A DNA stretch of 64,000 nucleotides from Segatella oris (GCF_900637655.1 NZ_LR134384.1:1116001-1180000); one strand, 5' to 3'; positions 24,959-35,015 are shown, counted from the first letter of the stretch. The notes: generated by a model not told the origin, from the letters alone. A program made the numbers and translations.

Positions 24959-25960
24959 TTATCGCGTTCCGTCTCGTTTTTTCCAGTTGTCTTTCGTGTA
25001 GCTGTCAGGGTAAGTTGTCTGATAAAGTATCTGTCCGCCACGTTCCCGAATGTAGGTATCGAAGTTGCGTTGTCCTTCATGAAGCACGATGATGCGGGCA
25101 CCGTTGCGTAGATGGTTGTACTCCGTGTTACCGCCGGAGAAGCGACCATGGGCCAGAAGAACACGGTAGTACATCAGTGAATAGTCGTTATCGTGGTCGT
25201 GACCACAGAAGACTCCCATCACATCACCACCTTCCTTGACAGCCGTAAACATGCCACTGTTGAGGTTAGGAGCGTAGGCTTTCTCCATTCTTGTACCGTA
25301 AAGAACCACTTGTGTGTTAGCAACGGCATCGTTATATTCAGGCAATGGATAGTGCATGAACATCAAAGCAGGCACCGGTTTGCCTCCATTGTGGCGTTTG
25401 AATGCCGCTGACCAGTTGCGATAAAGGCCTATCTGGTTCGACGTAAGCCATTGATAACCGCCTACACCTGCCATTTTACAGTAGTCATGGGTATCCATAC
25501 AATAGAGCACGGCAGCAGTCTTTGTGCCATCACCCGACTTGATGGGCAACGCATAGTCAAGTGTGTTTCCATTGCGTTTCGGCTGCACACAGTAGCTGTT
25601 CTGCTGTGCCTGGTCGTACAACTGATTGACAGGTATGCCCTGTTCAGGGTCATGATTGCCCAACAGATAACAGAAAGGCACCTTCAAATCCGACAGCACA
25701 TTGAGCACTTGTTGCAGGCACATGTCGCCCGGTTTGGAATAAATGACGTCGCCTGTCAGCACAACAAGGTCGGGCTGTTCGGCCTTCACAATCTCATAAA
25801 GGCAATCCGTGGCCTGACGAGATGCAGGATTTCCGAGTTTATAATGTAGGTCGGTGAACTGCACTATCTTGAATTTCCCGTCTTTAAAATGCAGGTTTTG
25901 AGCTGCCATACCTATAGAGAAACTCAGCAATAACCAACAAATAATTATTTTCTTCATCAT
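24959..25960 (-). CDS. Secreted calcineurin-like metallophosphoesterase
   Basis: 333 residues: signal peptide ending GMAAQ, then a metallophosphoesterase domain with all metal motifs visible: FTDLHY (about 35-40), LTGDVIY (about 73-79), GNHDPE, MHYP and FCGHDHDND. Relatives cut phosphate mono- or diesters in the periplasm; the fold is like purple acid phosphatase-type phosphohydrolases. A second Met one codon in is an equally good start. Stands alone, divergent from the Crp-type regulator. Confidence 0.88.
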   Translation of the reverse strand: MMKKIIICWLLLSFSIGMAAQNLHFKDGKFKIVQFTDLHYKLGNPASRQATDCLYEIVKAEQPDLVVLTGDVIYSKPGDMCLQQVLNVLSDLKVPFCYLLGNHDPEQGIPVNQLYDQAQQNSYCVQPKRNGNTLDYALPIKSGDGTKTAAVLYCMDTHDYCKMAGVGGYQWLTSNQIGLYRNWSAAFKRHNGGKPVPALMFMHYPLPEYNDAVANTQVVLYGTRMEKAYAPNLNSGMFTAVKEGGDVMGVFCGHDHDNDYSLMYYRVLLAHGRFSGGNTEYNHLRNGARIIVLHEGQRNFDTYIRERGGQILYQTTYPDSYTKDNWKKRDGTR

Positions 25961-26033
25961 AAATTACTACTTATTTCTCGGTAAAGTTAGAGCTTTTTTG
26001 AATGCGGTGTATCGTTTATAGGCTTTTTATTAC

Positions 26034-26041
26034 TAATTTTG
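26034..26041 (+). promoter_or_regulatory. -7 box for the Crp/Fnr regulator
   Basis: TAATTTTG followed by CACT, 29 bp before the ATG at 26071. Confidence 0.65.
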
Positions 26042-26070
26042 CACTATTATAACAAAACGCAACCCAAAGA

Positions 26071-26742
26071 ATGATAAATGACCATGTGATGCAGGCATTG
26101 CGGAGATGTCCGCTTTTCGCCGGCATGAGCGAACTCAGCATAGACCTTGCCTTGGGCAATATCAGCTATCAACTTGTTGATTATGCGCCCCGCGATGTCT
26201 ACACATTGGCCGGTATGCCCTGCCGATTTGCCGATATCGTCATCAGTGGAAGCCTCATCTGTCGCATGGTTTCGCTCAGCGGGAAGCAGGTGGAGGTGAC
26301 GCGGTTGCGCCCGGGAAACATCATTGCTCCTGCCTTTATCTTCGCCAAAGACAACAGTATGCCCGTCAGTGTTGAGACTGATGCGAACGTAACACTGTTG
26401 AGAATGACCCCTCAGACACTGAAACAACTGATTGACAGAGACGAGGATATCCGCATGAACTATATCCGAACACTCTCCAATATCGATGTTTTCTTGACTC
26501 ATAAGATGAAAGTTTTGAGTCTTTTCACCGTCAGGGAAAAGGTTGCTTATCTGCTTCTTGAACGCGCAGGGGAGCAGAATTCCGATACCATTCACCTTTC
26601 CCGAAGTCGTCAGGAGATAGCCGATTCGTTTGGAATACAGAAGTTTTCGCTTCTGAGAGTACTCAATGAATTCGAGAAAGAGGGTGTTATTCGCGTGGAT
26701 GGGAAAACGATTGAAATTATTGACCGCAGCAGATTGAAATGA
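26071..26742 (+). CDS. Crp/Fnr family transcription regulator
   Basis: 223 residues: an N-terminal cyclic-nucleotide-binding-type barrel (about 15-125: DVYTLAGMPCRFADIVISGSLICRM, QVEVTRLRPGNIIAPAFIF), a dimer helix and a C-terminal winged helix (about 150-220: REKVAYLLLERAG, HLSRSRQEIADSFGIQKFSLLRVLNEFEKEGVI). No Fnr-type Fe-S cysteine set is present. It overlaps the next gene by four bases (ATGA). Confidence 0.88.
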   Translation: MINDHVMQALRRCPLFAGMSELSIDLALGNISYQLVDYAPRDVYTLAGMPCRFADIVISGSLICRMVSLSGKQVEVTRLRPGNIIAPAFIFAKDNSMPVSVETDANVTLLRMTPQTLKQLIDRDEDIRMNYIRTLSNIDVFLTHKMKVLSLFTVREKVAYLLLERAGEQNSDTIHLSRSRQEIADSFGIQKFSLLRVLNEFEKEGVIRVDGKTIEIIDRSRLK

Positions 26743-28307
26743 TATTCCACCCACTTTCAGCCACAACTGCCGACATTCCTGTCCGTATGAACAATCCGTT
26801 CTACTACGAACCTGATGTACTATGCCGCACAGCTGCAAACGAGGTGCAATGCCGGATAGCAGAAGCTGCGCCCGACTTCAAAGCTGAAGTAGACCGAGGA
26901 AAGATGTTTGGCGTGCTCATTGTCAGGTGGAAAGGAGACCTCGGCTATCTTGCAGGCTACAGTGGACAGATATGTGGACGCAGTGACTGGCCCGAATTTG
27001 TGCCTGCAGTGTTTGATTATCTGCAACCAGATGGCTATTTCAAGCAGCATGAGGCAGGCATATCGGCACTCAATGAGCGTATTAACACGCTTGAAAACAG
27101 CGCTGAACTTCGAAAGGCAAGGCAGGAGTGGTACGATATTGTGCATGAGGCGGAAAAGGAAATTGCGGCTTTCAAGGCCGCTGCCAAACGCGAAAAGGAA
27201 GGTCGTCCCAAGGAGTTGACACCCGACATGATACGCCGTTCGCAGTTTCTGAAAGCCGAATTGCATCGCATGAAACAGCATCTGGCACTTCAAATTGCCG
27301 ACAAGAAAGCAATTGTTGACAAGATAGAAGCCGAAATAAAGGCATTGAAAATGCAACGGCATCAGCAGAGTGATGCGCTGCAAAACTGGTTGTTCAGTCA
27401 CTTTGTGATGTTCGACAGCCATGGCAATCAGCAGGACTTGCTCCGCATCTTCAGTCCTATGACGCCTCCGGCAGGCAGTGGTGAATGCTGCGAACCCAAG
27501 CTGTTGCAATATGCTTTCAGCCATCAGATGCAGCCTGTCAGCATGGCTATGTTCTGGTGGGGTGCGAGTCCGCGCGATGAAATACGTCATCATCTGCAGT
27601 TCTATCCTGCATGCAACGGCAAATGTAAACCCATTCTAAAATGGATGTTGCGCAATATCGACATCGAAGAAAACCCATTGGAGCGCGCCAGTCAACAGGC
27701 GTTGGAATGGATTTACGAGGATAAGGACATCGCAGTTGTATGTAAACCCGCGGGCATGTTGAGCGTTCCGGGGAAGAGTCAGCGTGAGAATGTGCGCTCA
27801 CTCGTGCGCCAACGTCATCCCGAAGCTACAGGGCCGATGATTGTCCACCGTCTTGACATGGCCACAAGTGGCTTGCTCGTCGTGGCACTCAACCTCAAAT
27901 CCTATATTGATTTGCAGCGTCAGTTTGAGGAACATAGCGTGCAGAAACGCTATGTTGCCTTACTCTCTCGCCCACATCATGGCGCTCGTTCAGGACAGAT
28001 CAGCCTGCCCCTGCGCCCTGATTTGCATGACAGGCCACGCCAAATTGTCGATGCTGTGCACGGCAGGAAAGCTGTAACCAACTATCAGCAGACAGGAGAA
28101 AACCGCATGAATCTCTACCCGTTGACAGGTCGCACGCATCAACTGCGCATGCATTGTGCCCATGCTGACGGACTCAACAACCCCATAAAGGGCGACGAAC
28201 TCTATGGAACGCGGGATGAACGGCTTTATCTTCATGCCGAAGAGCTGTCATTTGTGCATCCTGGTACAGGCAAAAGAATGCACTTTGAGCGTCATGCCGA
28301 CTTTTAG
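26739..28307 (+). CDS. RluA-type pseudouridine synthase with long N-terminal extension
   Basis: 522 residues. The C-terminal 210 residues are an RluA catalytic domain with CKPAGMLSVPG, the catalytic Asp373 in HRLDMATSG and the late motif LTGRTHQLRMH. The first 310 residues are an extension including a charged coiled coil (about 105-205), a form seen in Bacteroidetes. It isomerises uridines in rRNA or tRNA; the exact site is unknown. It is translated with the Crp-like regulator through the ATGA overlap. Confidence 0.87.
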   Translation: MIFHPLSATTADIPVRMNNPFYYEPDVLCRTAANEVQCRIAEAAPDFKAEVDRGKMFGVLIVRWKGDLGYLAGYSGQICGRSDWPEFVPAVFDYLQPDGYFKQHEAGISALNERINTLENSAELRKARQEWYDIVHEAEKEIAAFKAAAKREKEGRPKELTPDMIRRSQFLKAELHRMKQHLALQIADKKAIVDKIEAEIKALKMQRHQQSDALQNWLFSHFVMFDSHGNQQDLLRIFSPMTPPAGSGECCEPKLLQYAFSHQMQPVSMAMFWWGASPRDEIRHHLQFYPACNGKCKPILKWMLRNIDIEENPLERASQQALEWIYEDKDIAVVCKPAGMLSVPGKSQRENVRSLVRQRHPEATGPMIVHRLDMATSGLLVVALNLKSYIDLQRQFEEHSVQKRYVALLSRPHHGARSGQISLPLRPDLHDRPRQIVDAVHGRKAVTNYQQTGENRMNLYPLTGRTHQLRMHCAHADGLNNPIKGDELYGTRDERLYLHAEELSFVHPGTGKRMHFERHADF

Positions 28308-28496
28308 TTGCTTAGGGGAGACGAGACATCTTGCCCTTGCACAAGAATAGTTTCAAGACAATCGTTCTTGCATGTCGGCACATTTGTTACCACTTAAGGA
28401 CTCGGCATTATTATTGCTGCAACGATATCAGAAAAGAGAGAATGACTTTAAAGAGGTCGGTTATACAGCTCTCTTATGACTTAAAACAAATAAATT

Positions 28497-28820
28497 ATGG
28501 CTACAATTGAAAAAGGAAAAGTATTCAAGGCAACAGAAGTTATCGAATATACAGACGGAGGAGTTGTCAGCAAAGAGTTCATTCACAGCAATGCCGGTAG
28601 TGTAACAGTGTTCAGTTTTGATGCCGGACAGGGGCTTTCTGAGCACACTGCACCCTTTGATGCACTGATACAAGTCATTGATGGGGTCATGCAATTGACC
28701 GTTGAAGGACAGACTTTCGACATCAAAGCCGGTGAAACTTTCATCATTCCGAGCGGTGCTCATCATTCCGTAAAGGCTGTTGAGCGCTTCAAGATGATGA
28801 TAACGATGATCCGAGGATAA
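28497..28820 (+). CDS. Small cupin-domain protein
   Basis: 107 residues, a single double-stranded beta-helix. The first cupin motif region is GQGLSEHTAPFDALIQVIDGVMQLTV and the second is IPSGAHHSVKAVERFKMMI. Histidines at about 45 and 83-84 could bind one metal. Small Bacteroidetes cupins of this type have no agreed function. It lies 95 bp before pflB and may be cotranscribed. Confidence 0.8.
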   Translation: MATIEKGKVFKATEVIEYTDGGVVSKEFIHSNAGSVTVFSFDAGQGLSEHTAPFDALIQVIDGVMQLTVEGQTFDIKAGETFIIPSGAHHSVKAVERFKMMITMIRG

Positions 28821-28915
28821 AGAAATTATGAAAGGAGGAACGGCGTTCCGTCTTGCTTCATGGCTATACAGACGTCGTTATATTTAGTTTTCACAACTCA
28901 AAAAAACGTAATTCA

Positions 28916-31165
28916 ATGATGAGAAAAGAATGGAGAGGTTTCAAAGGAAACAAGTGGCAATCTGAAGTTAACCTACGGGATTTCATTCAGAACAACTACA
29001 CCAGCTATGAAGGAGATGAGTCTTTCTTGGCAGGACCGACCCATAGTACGGAGACATTATGGCAGAAACTGCGCACACTTCAAAAGGAGGAACGAGCCAA
29101 AGGCGGCGTTCTCGACATGGAGACAGAGGTAGTTTCCGGTCTCACGGCATACGGCCCAGGCTATATTGACGAGTCAACAAAAGCGTTGGAGCGCGTTGTT
29201 GGTCTGCAAACCGACAAGCCGTTGAAGCGTGCTTTCATGCCATATGGCGGTATCAAAATGGCCGAACAAGCCTGCACTACCTATGGTTATCAGCCTTCAG
29301 AGAAGTTGCACAACATCTTCACCCGCTATGTAAAGACCCACAACGACGGTGTCTTTGATGCCTATACTGCCGAGATGAAGCACGTGCGTCATAATCATAT
29401 TCTGACTGGTTTGCCTGATACTTACGGCCGAGGACGCATTGTCGGCGACTATCGTCGCGTGGCCTTGTATGGCATTGACTATCTGATTGCAGAGAAAAAG
29501 CGTGACTTAGAGAACATGGGCGACCGCGAAATGATAGACGAAGTCATTCGTCTGCGCGAAGAAGTAGCCATGCAAATCCGTGCATTACAAGGCTTAAAGG
29601 AGATGGCTTCCCTTTATGGTTTCGACATTTCTCAGCCTGCTGACGACGCATGTCAAGCCGTTCAATGGCTTTACTTCGGTTATCTTGGCGCTGTCAAGAC
29701 TCAAAATGGGGCGGCAATGTCGGTAGGTCGCATCTCAACTTTCCTTGATATATACATCGAACGAGACTTTCGGGAAGGTAAACTGACTGAAGAAGAGGCG
29801 CAAGAACTAATCGATCATCTCGTAATGAAGTTCAGAATGGTGAAGTTTGCACGTATTCCGTCCTACAATCAGCTGTTTTCCGGAGACCCGGTATGGGCAA
29901 CTCTCGAAGTGGCAGGTATGGGAATAGACGGCCGTTCAATGGTAACGAAGAATGATTTCCGCTTCCTTCACACCCTCGAAAACATGGGACCATCACCCGA
30001 ACCCAATCTCACGGTGCTCTACAGCAGCCGACTTCCTGAAGGTTTCCGCCACTATGCAGCCAAGATTTCGGTAACAACAAGTTCCATTCAGTATGAAAAT
30101 GACGATGTGATGCGACCGATTTGGGGTGATGACTATTCGATATGTTGCTGTGTCAGTGCTACGCAGACAGGTAAGGAAATGCAGTTCTTCGGAGCGCGTG
30201 CGAACCTTGCCAAGGCAATGCTCTATGCCATTAACGGCGGTGTTGACGGCCGCACTCGCGAGCAGGTAGGCCCGGCCTATCGCCCCATTACAGCCGATGT
30301 GATTACCTATGAAGAGTTCATGCCACGCTTTAATGATATGCTTGACTGGCTTGCGGGCATCTATGTGAAGACATTGAACCTTATTCATTACATGCACGAT
30401 AAGTACTTCTATGAGGCTGCCGAAATGGCTCTTATTGACACAGATGTGCGTCGTACGTTCGCAACGGGTATTGCAGGCTTCAGCCATGTGGTTGATTCTA
30501 TCAGTGCAATCAAGTATGCCAAGGTGCATGTTATACGCGATGAAACGGGCTTTGCCAAGGACTATAAGACCGAAGGCGACTTCCCTCGCTATGGCAACGA
30601 CGACGAACGAGCTGACGAAATCGCTGTATGGCTGCTCAAAACTTTCATGAACAAGATTCGCAAGTACCATACCTATCGCAACTCAGAACCCACAACAAGT
30701 ATTCTAACCATTACCTCAAACGTGGTTTATGGCAAGTATACGGGCAACATGCCTGACGGCCGTCGTGCCGAAACTCCATTGGCTCCGGGGGCCAATCCGT
30801 CGTATGGTGCTGAGCAAAATGGCCTTTTGGCATCGCTCAACTCGGTGGCAAAACTGCCTTACGAATATGCACTCGACGGCATTTCGAACACGCAAACCAT
30901 CTCACCCGAAGCCTTGGGACATGACGATGAGGAGCGTTCACGCACATTGGTTGGCGTGATGGACGGCTATTTCAACCAGGGGGCACACCACTTGAACGTT
31001 AATGTTTTCGGCGTTGACAAGTTGAAAGACGCAATGGAACACCCCGAAAAGGAGGAATACCAGAACTTTACTATCCGCGTAAGTGGCTATGCCGTGAAGT
31101 TCATCGACCTCACTCGCGAGCAGCAACTCGACGTAATTGCACGCCAGGCACACGGCAGATTGTAA
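28916..31165 (+). CDS. pflB: Pyruvate formate-lyase
   Basis: About 749 residues, the normal length. The adjacent active-site cysteines are in [12 protein letters not shown] (about 407-412) and the glycyl radical site is Gly724 in RVSGYAVKF. It converts pyruvate and CoA to acetyl-CoA and formate in anaerobic fermentation. I start at [11 protein letters not shown] (28916); the upstream frame to 28853 has no family similarity. The activase gene follows after 102 bp, separated by a stem-loop at 31197-31235. Confidence 0.95.
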   Translation: MMRKEWRGFKGNKWQSEVNLRDFIQNNYTSYEGDESFLAGPTHSTETLWQKLRTLQKEERAKGGVLDMETEVVSGLTAYGPGYIDESTKALERVVGLQTDKPLKRAFMPYGGIKMAEQACTTYGYQPSEKLHNIFTRYVKTHNDGVFDAYTAEMKHVRHNHILTGLPDTYGRGRIVGDYRRVALYGIDYLIAEKKRDLENMGDREMIDEVIRLREEVAMQIRALQGLKEMASLYGFDISQPADDACQAVQWLYFGYLGAVKTQNGAAMSVGRISTFLDIYIERDFREGKLTEEEAQELIDHLVMKFRMVKFARIPSYNQLFSGDPVWATLEVAGMGIDGRSMVTKNDFRFLHTLENMGPSPEPNLTVLYSSRLPEGFRHYAAKISVTTSSIQYENDDVMRPIWGDDYSICCCVSATQTGKEMQFFGARANLAKAMLYAINGGVDGRTREQVGPAYRPITADVITYEEFMPRFNDMLDWLAGIYVKTLNLIHYMHDKYFYEAAEMALIDTDVRRTFATGIAGFSHVVDSISAIKYAKVHVIRDETGFAKDYKTEGDFPRYGNDDERADEIAVWLLKTFMNKIRKYHTYRNSEPTTSILTITSNVVYGKYTGNMPDGRRAETPLAPGANPSYGAEQNGLLASLNSVAKLPYEYALDGISNTQTISPEALGHDDEERSRTLVGVMDGYFNQGAHHLNVNVFGVDKLKDAMEHPEKEEYQNFTIRVSGYAVKFIDLTREQQLDVIARQAHGRL

Positions 31166-31196
31166 ACAAGACCTATTCAATAGGGTAATCATATGC

Positions 31197-31235
31197 GCCC
31201 TCTGTCCTTTCTGTTTGCAGGGAGTGACAGGGGGC
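31197..31235 (+). terminator. Intercistronic stem-loop between pflB and pflA
   Basis: GCCCTCTGTC (31197-31206) pairs with GACAGGGGGC (31226-31235) with one G-T pair; followed by ATTTAT rather than a T-run. It is likely to reduce read-through or stabilise the pflB mRNA, so that less activase than enzyme is made. Confidence 0.5.
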
Positions 31236-31267
31236 ATTTATACAAATTACGGTACAAACATTGCTGA

Positions 31268-32053
31268 ATGATGAACAAGAACAACGCACAAGATACAGCC
31301 TCAGCAAGCGAGAAGCAGGAGAAAGTGGGCTATGTTCACTCCATAGAAAGCTTTGGATCGGTCGACGGACCAGGCATTCGGTTTCTCATTTTCCTACAAG
31401 GCTGCCCCATGCGATGCTTGTTTTGCCACAATCCCGACACTTGGAAGCAAGACAAGACAAGGCCTATGACGGCCGATGAACTGCTTAATCAGGCCGAGAA
31501 ATACCGCTCCTATTGGGGCGAGAAAGGTGGAATCACGGTCAGTGGAGGTGAAGCTTTGCTGCAAATAGACTTTCTCATAGAACTCTTCGAGAAAGCCCAT
31601 GCACGCAGCATCAACACTTGTCTTGACACATCGGCACAGCCTTTTACACGCAAGGGCACGTGGTTTGCGAAGTTTGAACGGCTGATGAAGGTCACAGATA
31701 CCGTGCTCCTCGACATCAAACACATTCGAGAGGACGAACATCGCAAGCTGACCAAGTTCTCCAACAGCAACATTCTTGACTGCGCCCGCTATCTTTCAGA
31801 CATTCAAAAGCCTGTCTGGATACGCCATGTTCTTATCCCCAAGCTCACCGACAACGATGCTTATCTGCACGAACTTGCCGCGTTTCTCAAGACTTTACAC
31901 AACATTGAACGCATTGATATCTTGCCCTATCACACATTAGGCACGTATAAATACGAAGAACTTCACATTGACTATCCACTCAAAGGCATTGAACCGCCGA
32001 CACAGGAACGCATCGACAATGCCAACAGAATCATGGAGTCGGTTTTGGAATAA
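31268..32053 (+). CDS. pflA: Pyruvate formate-lyase activating enzyme (radical SAM)
   Basis: 261 residues. The radical-SAM cluster motif is CPMRCLFC (Cys46, Cys50, Cys53), with VSGGEALLQ as the SAM-binding GGE motif and LLDIKH further on. It uses S-adenosylmethionine and a 4Fe-4S cluster to install the glycyl radical on PflB. A second Met one codon downstream is an alternative start. Confidence 0.95.
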   Translation: MMNKNNAQDTASASEKQEKVGYVHSIESFGSVDGPGIRFLIFLQGCPMRCLFCHNPDTWKQDKTRPMTADELLNQAEKYRSYWGEKGGITVSGGEALLQIDFLIELFEKAHARSINTCLDTSAQPFTRKGTWFAKFERLMKVTDTVLLDIKHIREDEHRKLTKFSNSNILDCARYLSDIQKPVWIRHVLIPKLTDNDAYLHELAAFLKTLHNIERIDILPYHTLGTYKYEELHIDYPLKGIEPPTQERIDNANRIMESVLE

Positions 32054-32095
32054 AGTCTGTTTCTCATGCCTCCTCCCACAACTTACTTTCTCACT

Positions 32096-32205
32096 TGCGT
32101 CAAATGAACGTGTAATCTGCGTCAGATGACACGCTAATATGACGCAGATTGCGAGGTAAAGTGAATGAGATTACAACATGAAATGACGCAAAACATCACA
32201 AAAAC
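32096..32205. repeat. 22-bp phased intergenic array (copy 6)
   Basis: Five units at 32096 (TGCGTCA), 32118 (TGCGTCA), 32140 (TGACGCA), 32162 (TGAATGA) and 32184 (TGACGCA), exactly 22 bp apart. It fills almost the whole 160-bp convergent gap between pflA and the MFP gene. Confidence 0.85.
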
Positions 32206-32213
32206 AACAAGAC

Positions 32214-33323
32214 CTACTTCTCCTCCTCCGCTATTTTCTGCGGACCACGCACCTTATCTTTCTTGCTCAGTCCACTTTTAATCTCTATGTTTATGCCGTC
32301 ACTGAGGCCTGTTACTACGCGTCGACGCTCGAAAGTTTGTTGTTCTCCGCTGCCTTTAACGATATAAACATAGGTGTTATTACCCTCAAACTCAATCGCA
32401 CTTTCAGGCACAGTGAGCACTTGGTTGGCTTGAGCAAGCACGATTTCAGCATTGGCACTGTAGCCCGAACGAAGCTGTGTGCGGCCTAATCCCGTAATGG
32501 CAGCCTTGAGTTCAAACTGATTTGCACCATTGTTTTCTACAGCTTTAGGCGATATATACTCCAATCTTGCCTGCAGTTTCTCGTTCTGAAGCGCCCCAAT
32601 AGTTATCTTCATAGACATTCCTGTGACGAGACTTCCCACTTCGGTTTCATCAATATTACCACGGAAAATCAAGTCGTTCATGTTGGCAACTGTGGCAATC
32701 GTCGTACCGTCATTAAACGTATTACTCAGGATTACGGTGTTACCTACCTTCACAGGAATGTCGAGTATCAACCCACTTACTGTTGAACGAATGAGCGTGG
32801 AACTTGTGCTGGCATTGCTTTTCGACACACCGTCGCGCACCACTTCAAGGTTATCGTTGGCTGCCCGCGCTTCTTCCTGGGCCTGACGCATCGTCTGTCG
32901 CACCTTATCATATTCGTCGGCACTGACCAATCCCTTGTCGAAAAGCACCTTTTCGCGCTGATAATCCACCGTTGCCTGCTTCACATTGACCTCTGCCAAA
33001 CGTACTCTGGCCTCCGCAGAACTAAGCTGTTGCATGTCAGGTATAACCTTTATCTTGGCTATAATCTCCCCAGCCAGTATGGTTTGTCCTGCTTCTTTCG
33101 TGATTTCGGTAATGATTCCACTGATCTGCGGCTTTACATTTACCTCATTTCTCGGCTCAATCTTCCCCGTCACTACCGTTGTCTTCTTCAGGTCCATGAC
33201 TTTAGGCATGAACTCTTCATAAACAATTGACTGGGGGCGTGACTTCATCCAAAGGAACACAAAGGTTCCAATGAAGATCAAAGCAATAATAGCTGCAATG
33301 ATAAACTTAATGTACTTCTTCAT
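32214..33323 (-). CDS. MacA/HlyD-type periplasmic adaptor (membrane fusion protein)
   Basis: About 369 residues: N-terminal membrane anchor (FIIAAIIALIFIGTFVFLW), a lipoyl-like half (EVNVKPQISGIITEITKEAGQTILAGEIIAKI), a coiled-coil hairpin (about 100-165, RVRLAEVNVKQATVDYQREKVLFDKGLVSADEYDKV) and beta-barrel domains. It bridges an inner membrane ABC pump to an outer membrane channel. It is the last gene of the MacAB-like set, whose ATPase and permeases lie upstream. The start MKKYIKF is preferred over one 8 codons upstream. Confidence 0.9.
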   Translation of the reverse strand: MKKYIKFIIAAIIALIFIGTFVFLWMKSRPQSIVYEEFMPKVMDLKKTTVVTGKIEPRNEVNVKPQISGIITEITKEAGQTILAGEIIAKIKVIPDMQQLSSAEARVRLAEVNVKQATVDYQREKVLFDKGLVSADEYDKVRQTMRQAQEEARAANDNLEVVRDGVSKSNASTSSTLIRSTVSGLILDIPVKVGNTVILSNTFNDGTTIATVANMNDLIFRGNIDETEVGSLVTGMSMKITIGALQNEKLQARLEYISPKAVENNGANQFELKAAITGLGRTQLRSGYSANAEIVLAQANQVLTVPESAIEFEGNNTYVYIVKGSGEQQTFERRRVVTGLSDGINIEIKSGLSKKDKVRGPQKIAEEEK

Positions 33324-33324
33324 A

Positions 33325-33360
33325 AACCTAACCCCAACCCTTCCCAAAGGGAAGGGAGCT
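33325..33360. repeat. C/G-rich hairpin repeat
   Basis: AACCCCAACCCTTCCC AAA GGGAAGGG, immediately upstream of the MFP start. Confidence 0.6.
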
Positions 33361-33463
33361 GCACCGCCACGGGGATTTATTATTCGTTATTGTTTGTATT
33401 TAATTATCTCGTTATAAACATTTCTCTATCTTACCATTTGCATGAAATTCACTGCAAGTTCGG

Positions 33464-33497
33464 GCTCCCCTCCCTTGGGGAGGGGCTGAGGGTGGGT
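33464..33497. repeat. C/G-rich hairpin repeat
   Basis: CTCCCCTCCCTTGGGGAGGGG followed by CTGAGGGTGGG, overlapping by position the stop of the MacB-like permease on its downstream side. Confidence 0.65.
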
Positions 33498-33499
33498 GC

Positions 33500-34744
33500 T
33501 TACTCGTCCCTCATTGCATCGACAGGTTTTATAGACATGGCCCTCGCTGCAGGCGCAAGACCGGCCAAGATGCCTAAAACACTCAACAAAGCCACAGCAC
33601 CTATGGCCGTCCAGAAACCGATTTGGAAATGCGAGTTCACGATGCCATCAGTTGTGTTTGCAAGCTCGGCGAGTTGCAATATGATAACCGCAAAGAGGAT
33701 TCCACTCATACCTGCGACCGCAGTAAGAATGATACTCTCGCTGATAATCTGGCTTAATATGTTCTTAGGTGTCGCTCCTATTGCGCGCCGGATGCCTATT
33801 TCGGTGGTGCGTTCTCGTACAGTTACCATCATGATGTTAGACACTCCGATGGCTCCCGCCAATAAGGTTCCGATGCCAACAAGCCATATCAGGAAGTTCA
33901 CTCCGCTGAAAAGACTGTCTACCATGCCGAACATTACCTCGCTATTGAACACGGTTATCGCCTTTTCATCCGTAGGATCTATCTGATGAGCACGGGCAAT
34001 CACGCTGCGCATCTTCTGTGAAATGCTGCTCATGGTGACTCCAGGTTGCCCTGTAACACAGATGAGATGCACGTCATTTCCATAGTTATAGGCCTGCTGC
34101 ATAAGAGTAATGGGAATGATGACACTTTCTTCTGAACTGCCATTGATACTCATATTACTACTTCCATAGTCGACACCAACAACATTATAATAAATGGAAT
34201 CTACACGCACCAACTGTCCGCATGGGTCGCCACCTCTGGGGAAAAGCGACTTATAAAGCTTCTTTCCTATCACGCAGACCTTACGATGTTGCTGCATATC
34301 CATGCTGTTAAGGAAACGGCCATAACGCAGTTTCGGGGTCTCGACCTTGGCATATTCAGGCAGTACTCCTTTCACATGGCATGATGTTTTCTTATCACCA
34401 AAGACAATGTTATTGCCAAATCCGCCCAGCATTGGCGACACTATATCAAGTTCGGGCACTTGTGCTTTAAGCCTTTCTACATCCTTATACTCCATCATCC
34501 ACTGTCGTCCCTTACGGTAACCGGCATAGGGTTTCGTCGTGTTCTGAGCGAAAATAATGGCCGAATTGGTGGCAAAGCCTTCGAAATTCTTGGAAAGAAG
34601 TTCTTTCAGTCCATTGCCTCCGCCCATTAATCCAACGAGCATGAACACGCCCCAAAACACGCCGAAGCCTGTCAGGAACGACCGACTCTTGTTGCGAGTC
34701 AGCGTGTCTAAGATTTCTTTATAGGTGTCAATGTCTATTCTCAT
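33500..34744 (-). CDS. MacB-like ABC transporter permease (FtsX family), 1
   Basis: 414 residues: one N-terminal helix (RSFLTGFGVFWGVFMLVGLMGGG), a large periplasmic MacB-type domain, then three C-terminal helices with the FtsX signature GVSNIMMVTVRERTTEIGIRRAIGATPKNIL. There is no ATPase domain; the ATPase is the separate protein at 36473. The two permeases probably form a heterodimer that works as a mechanotransmission pump on periplasmic substrates. Confidence 0.9.
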   Translation of the reverse strand: MRIDIDTYKEILDTLTRNKSRSFLTGFGVFWGVFMLVGLMGGGNGLKELLSKNFEGFATNSAIIFAQNTTKPYAGYRKGRQWMMEYKDVERLKAQVPELDIVSPMLGGFGNNIVFGDKKTSCHVKGVLPEYAKVETPKLRYGRFLNSMDMQQHRKVCVIGKKLYKSLFPRGGDPCGQLVRVDSIYYNVVGVDYGSSNMSINGSSEESVIIPITLMQQAYNYGNDVHLICVTGQPGVTMSSISQKMRSVIARAHQIDPTDEKAITVFNSEVMFGMVDSLFSGVNFLIWLVGIGTLLAGAIGVSNIMMVTVRERTTEIGIRRAIGATPKNILSQIISESIILTAVAGMSGILFAVIILQLAELANTTDGIVNSHFQIGFWTAIGAVALLSVLGILAGLAPAARAMSIKPVDAMRDE

Positions 34745-35015
34745 AAGCTAAATAATAAGCTACAACCCAGTCCCAACCCAAAGGAAAAGCCTCCCCCTGA
34801 CCCCTCCGAAAGGAGAGGAGACCGCACGCATTGCAAACAACAAGCATGCAGAATGAGTATATATTTGTCGTCCATTTATGCATTTCATTCGTCTATATCT
34901 CTACATCTTCTCTCTGAACTGTTTTCTTTTCCATGACGAAATGTCCTTGAAACTCCCGTAAATTCAGTCTCCCCTCCTTTCGGAGGGGCCGGGGGAGGCT
35001 TCAGAGGAGGCTTCA
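34745..35015. repeat. Gap between permeases holding two C/G-rich hairpin repeats
   Basis: Copies at 34787-34822 (AAGCCTCCCCCTGACCCCTCC ... GGAGAGGAGACC) and 34967-35001 (GTCTCCCCTCC TTTC GGAGGGG CCGGGGGAGGC), in opposite orientation. Otherwise nothing recognised. Confidence 0.65.

Noticed and set aside
32096..32205. 22-bp arrays as CRISPR
   Set aside because: The conserved part is only about 7 bp, the intervening bases are similar rather than unique, the period is far shorter than any repeat-plus-spacer unit, and no cas gene is nearby.
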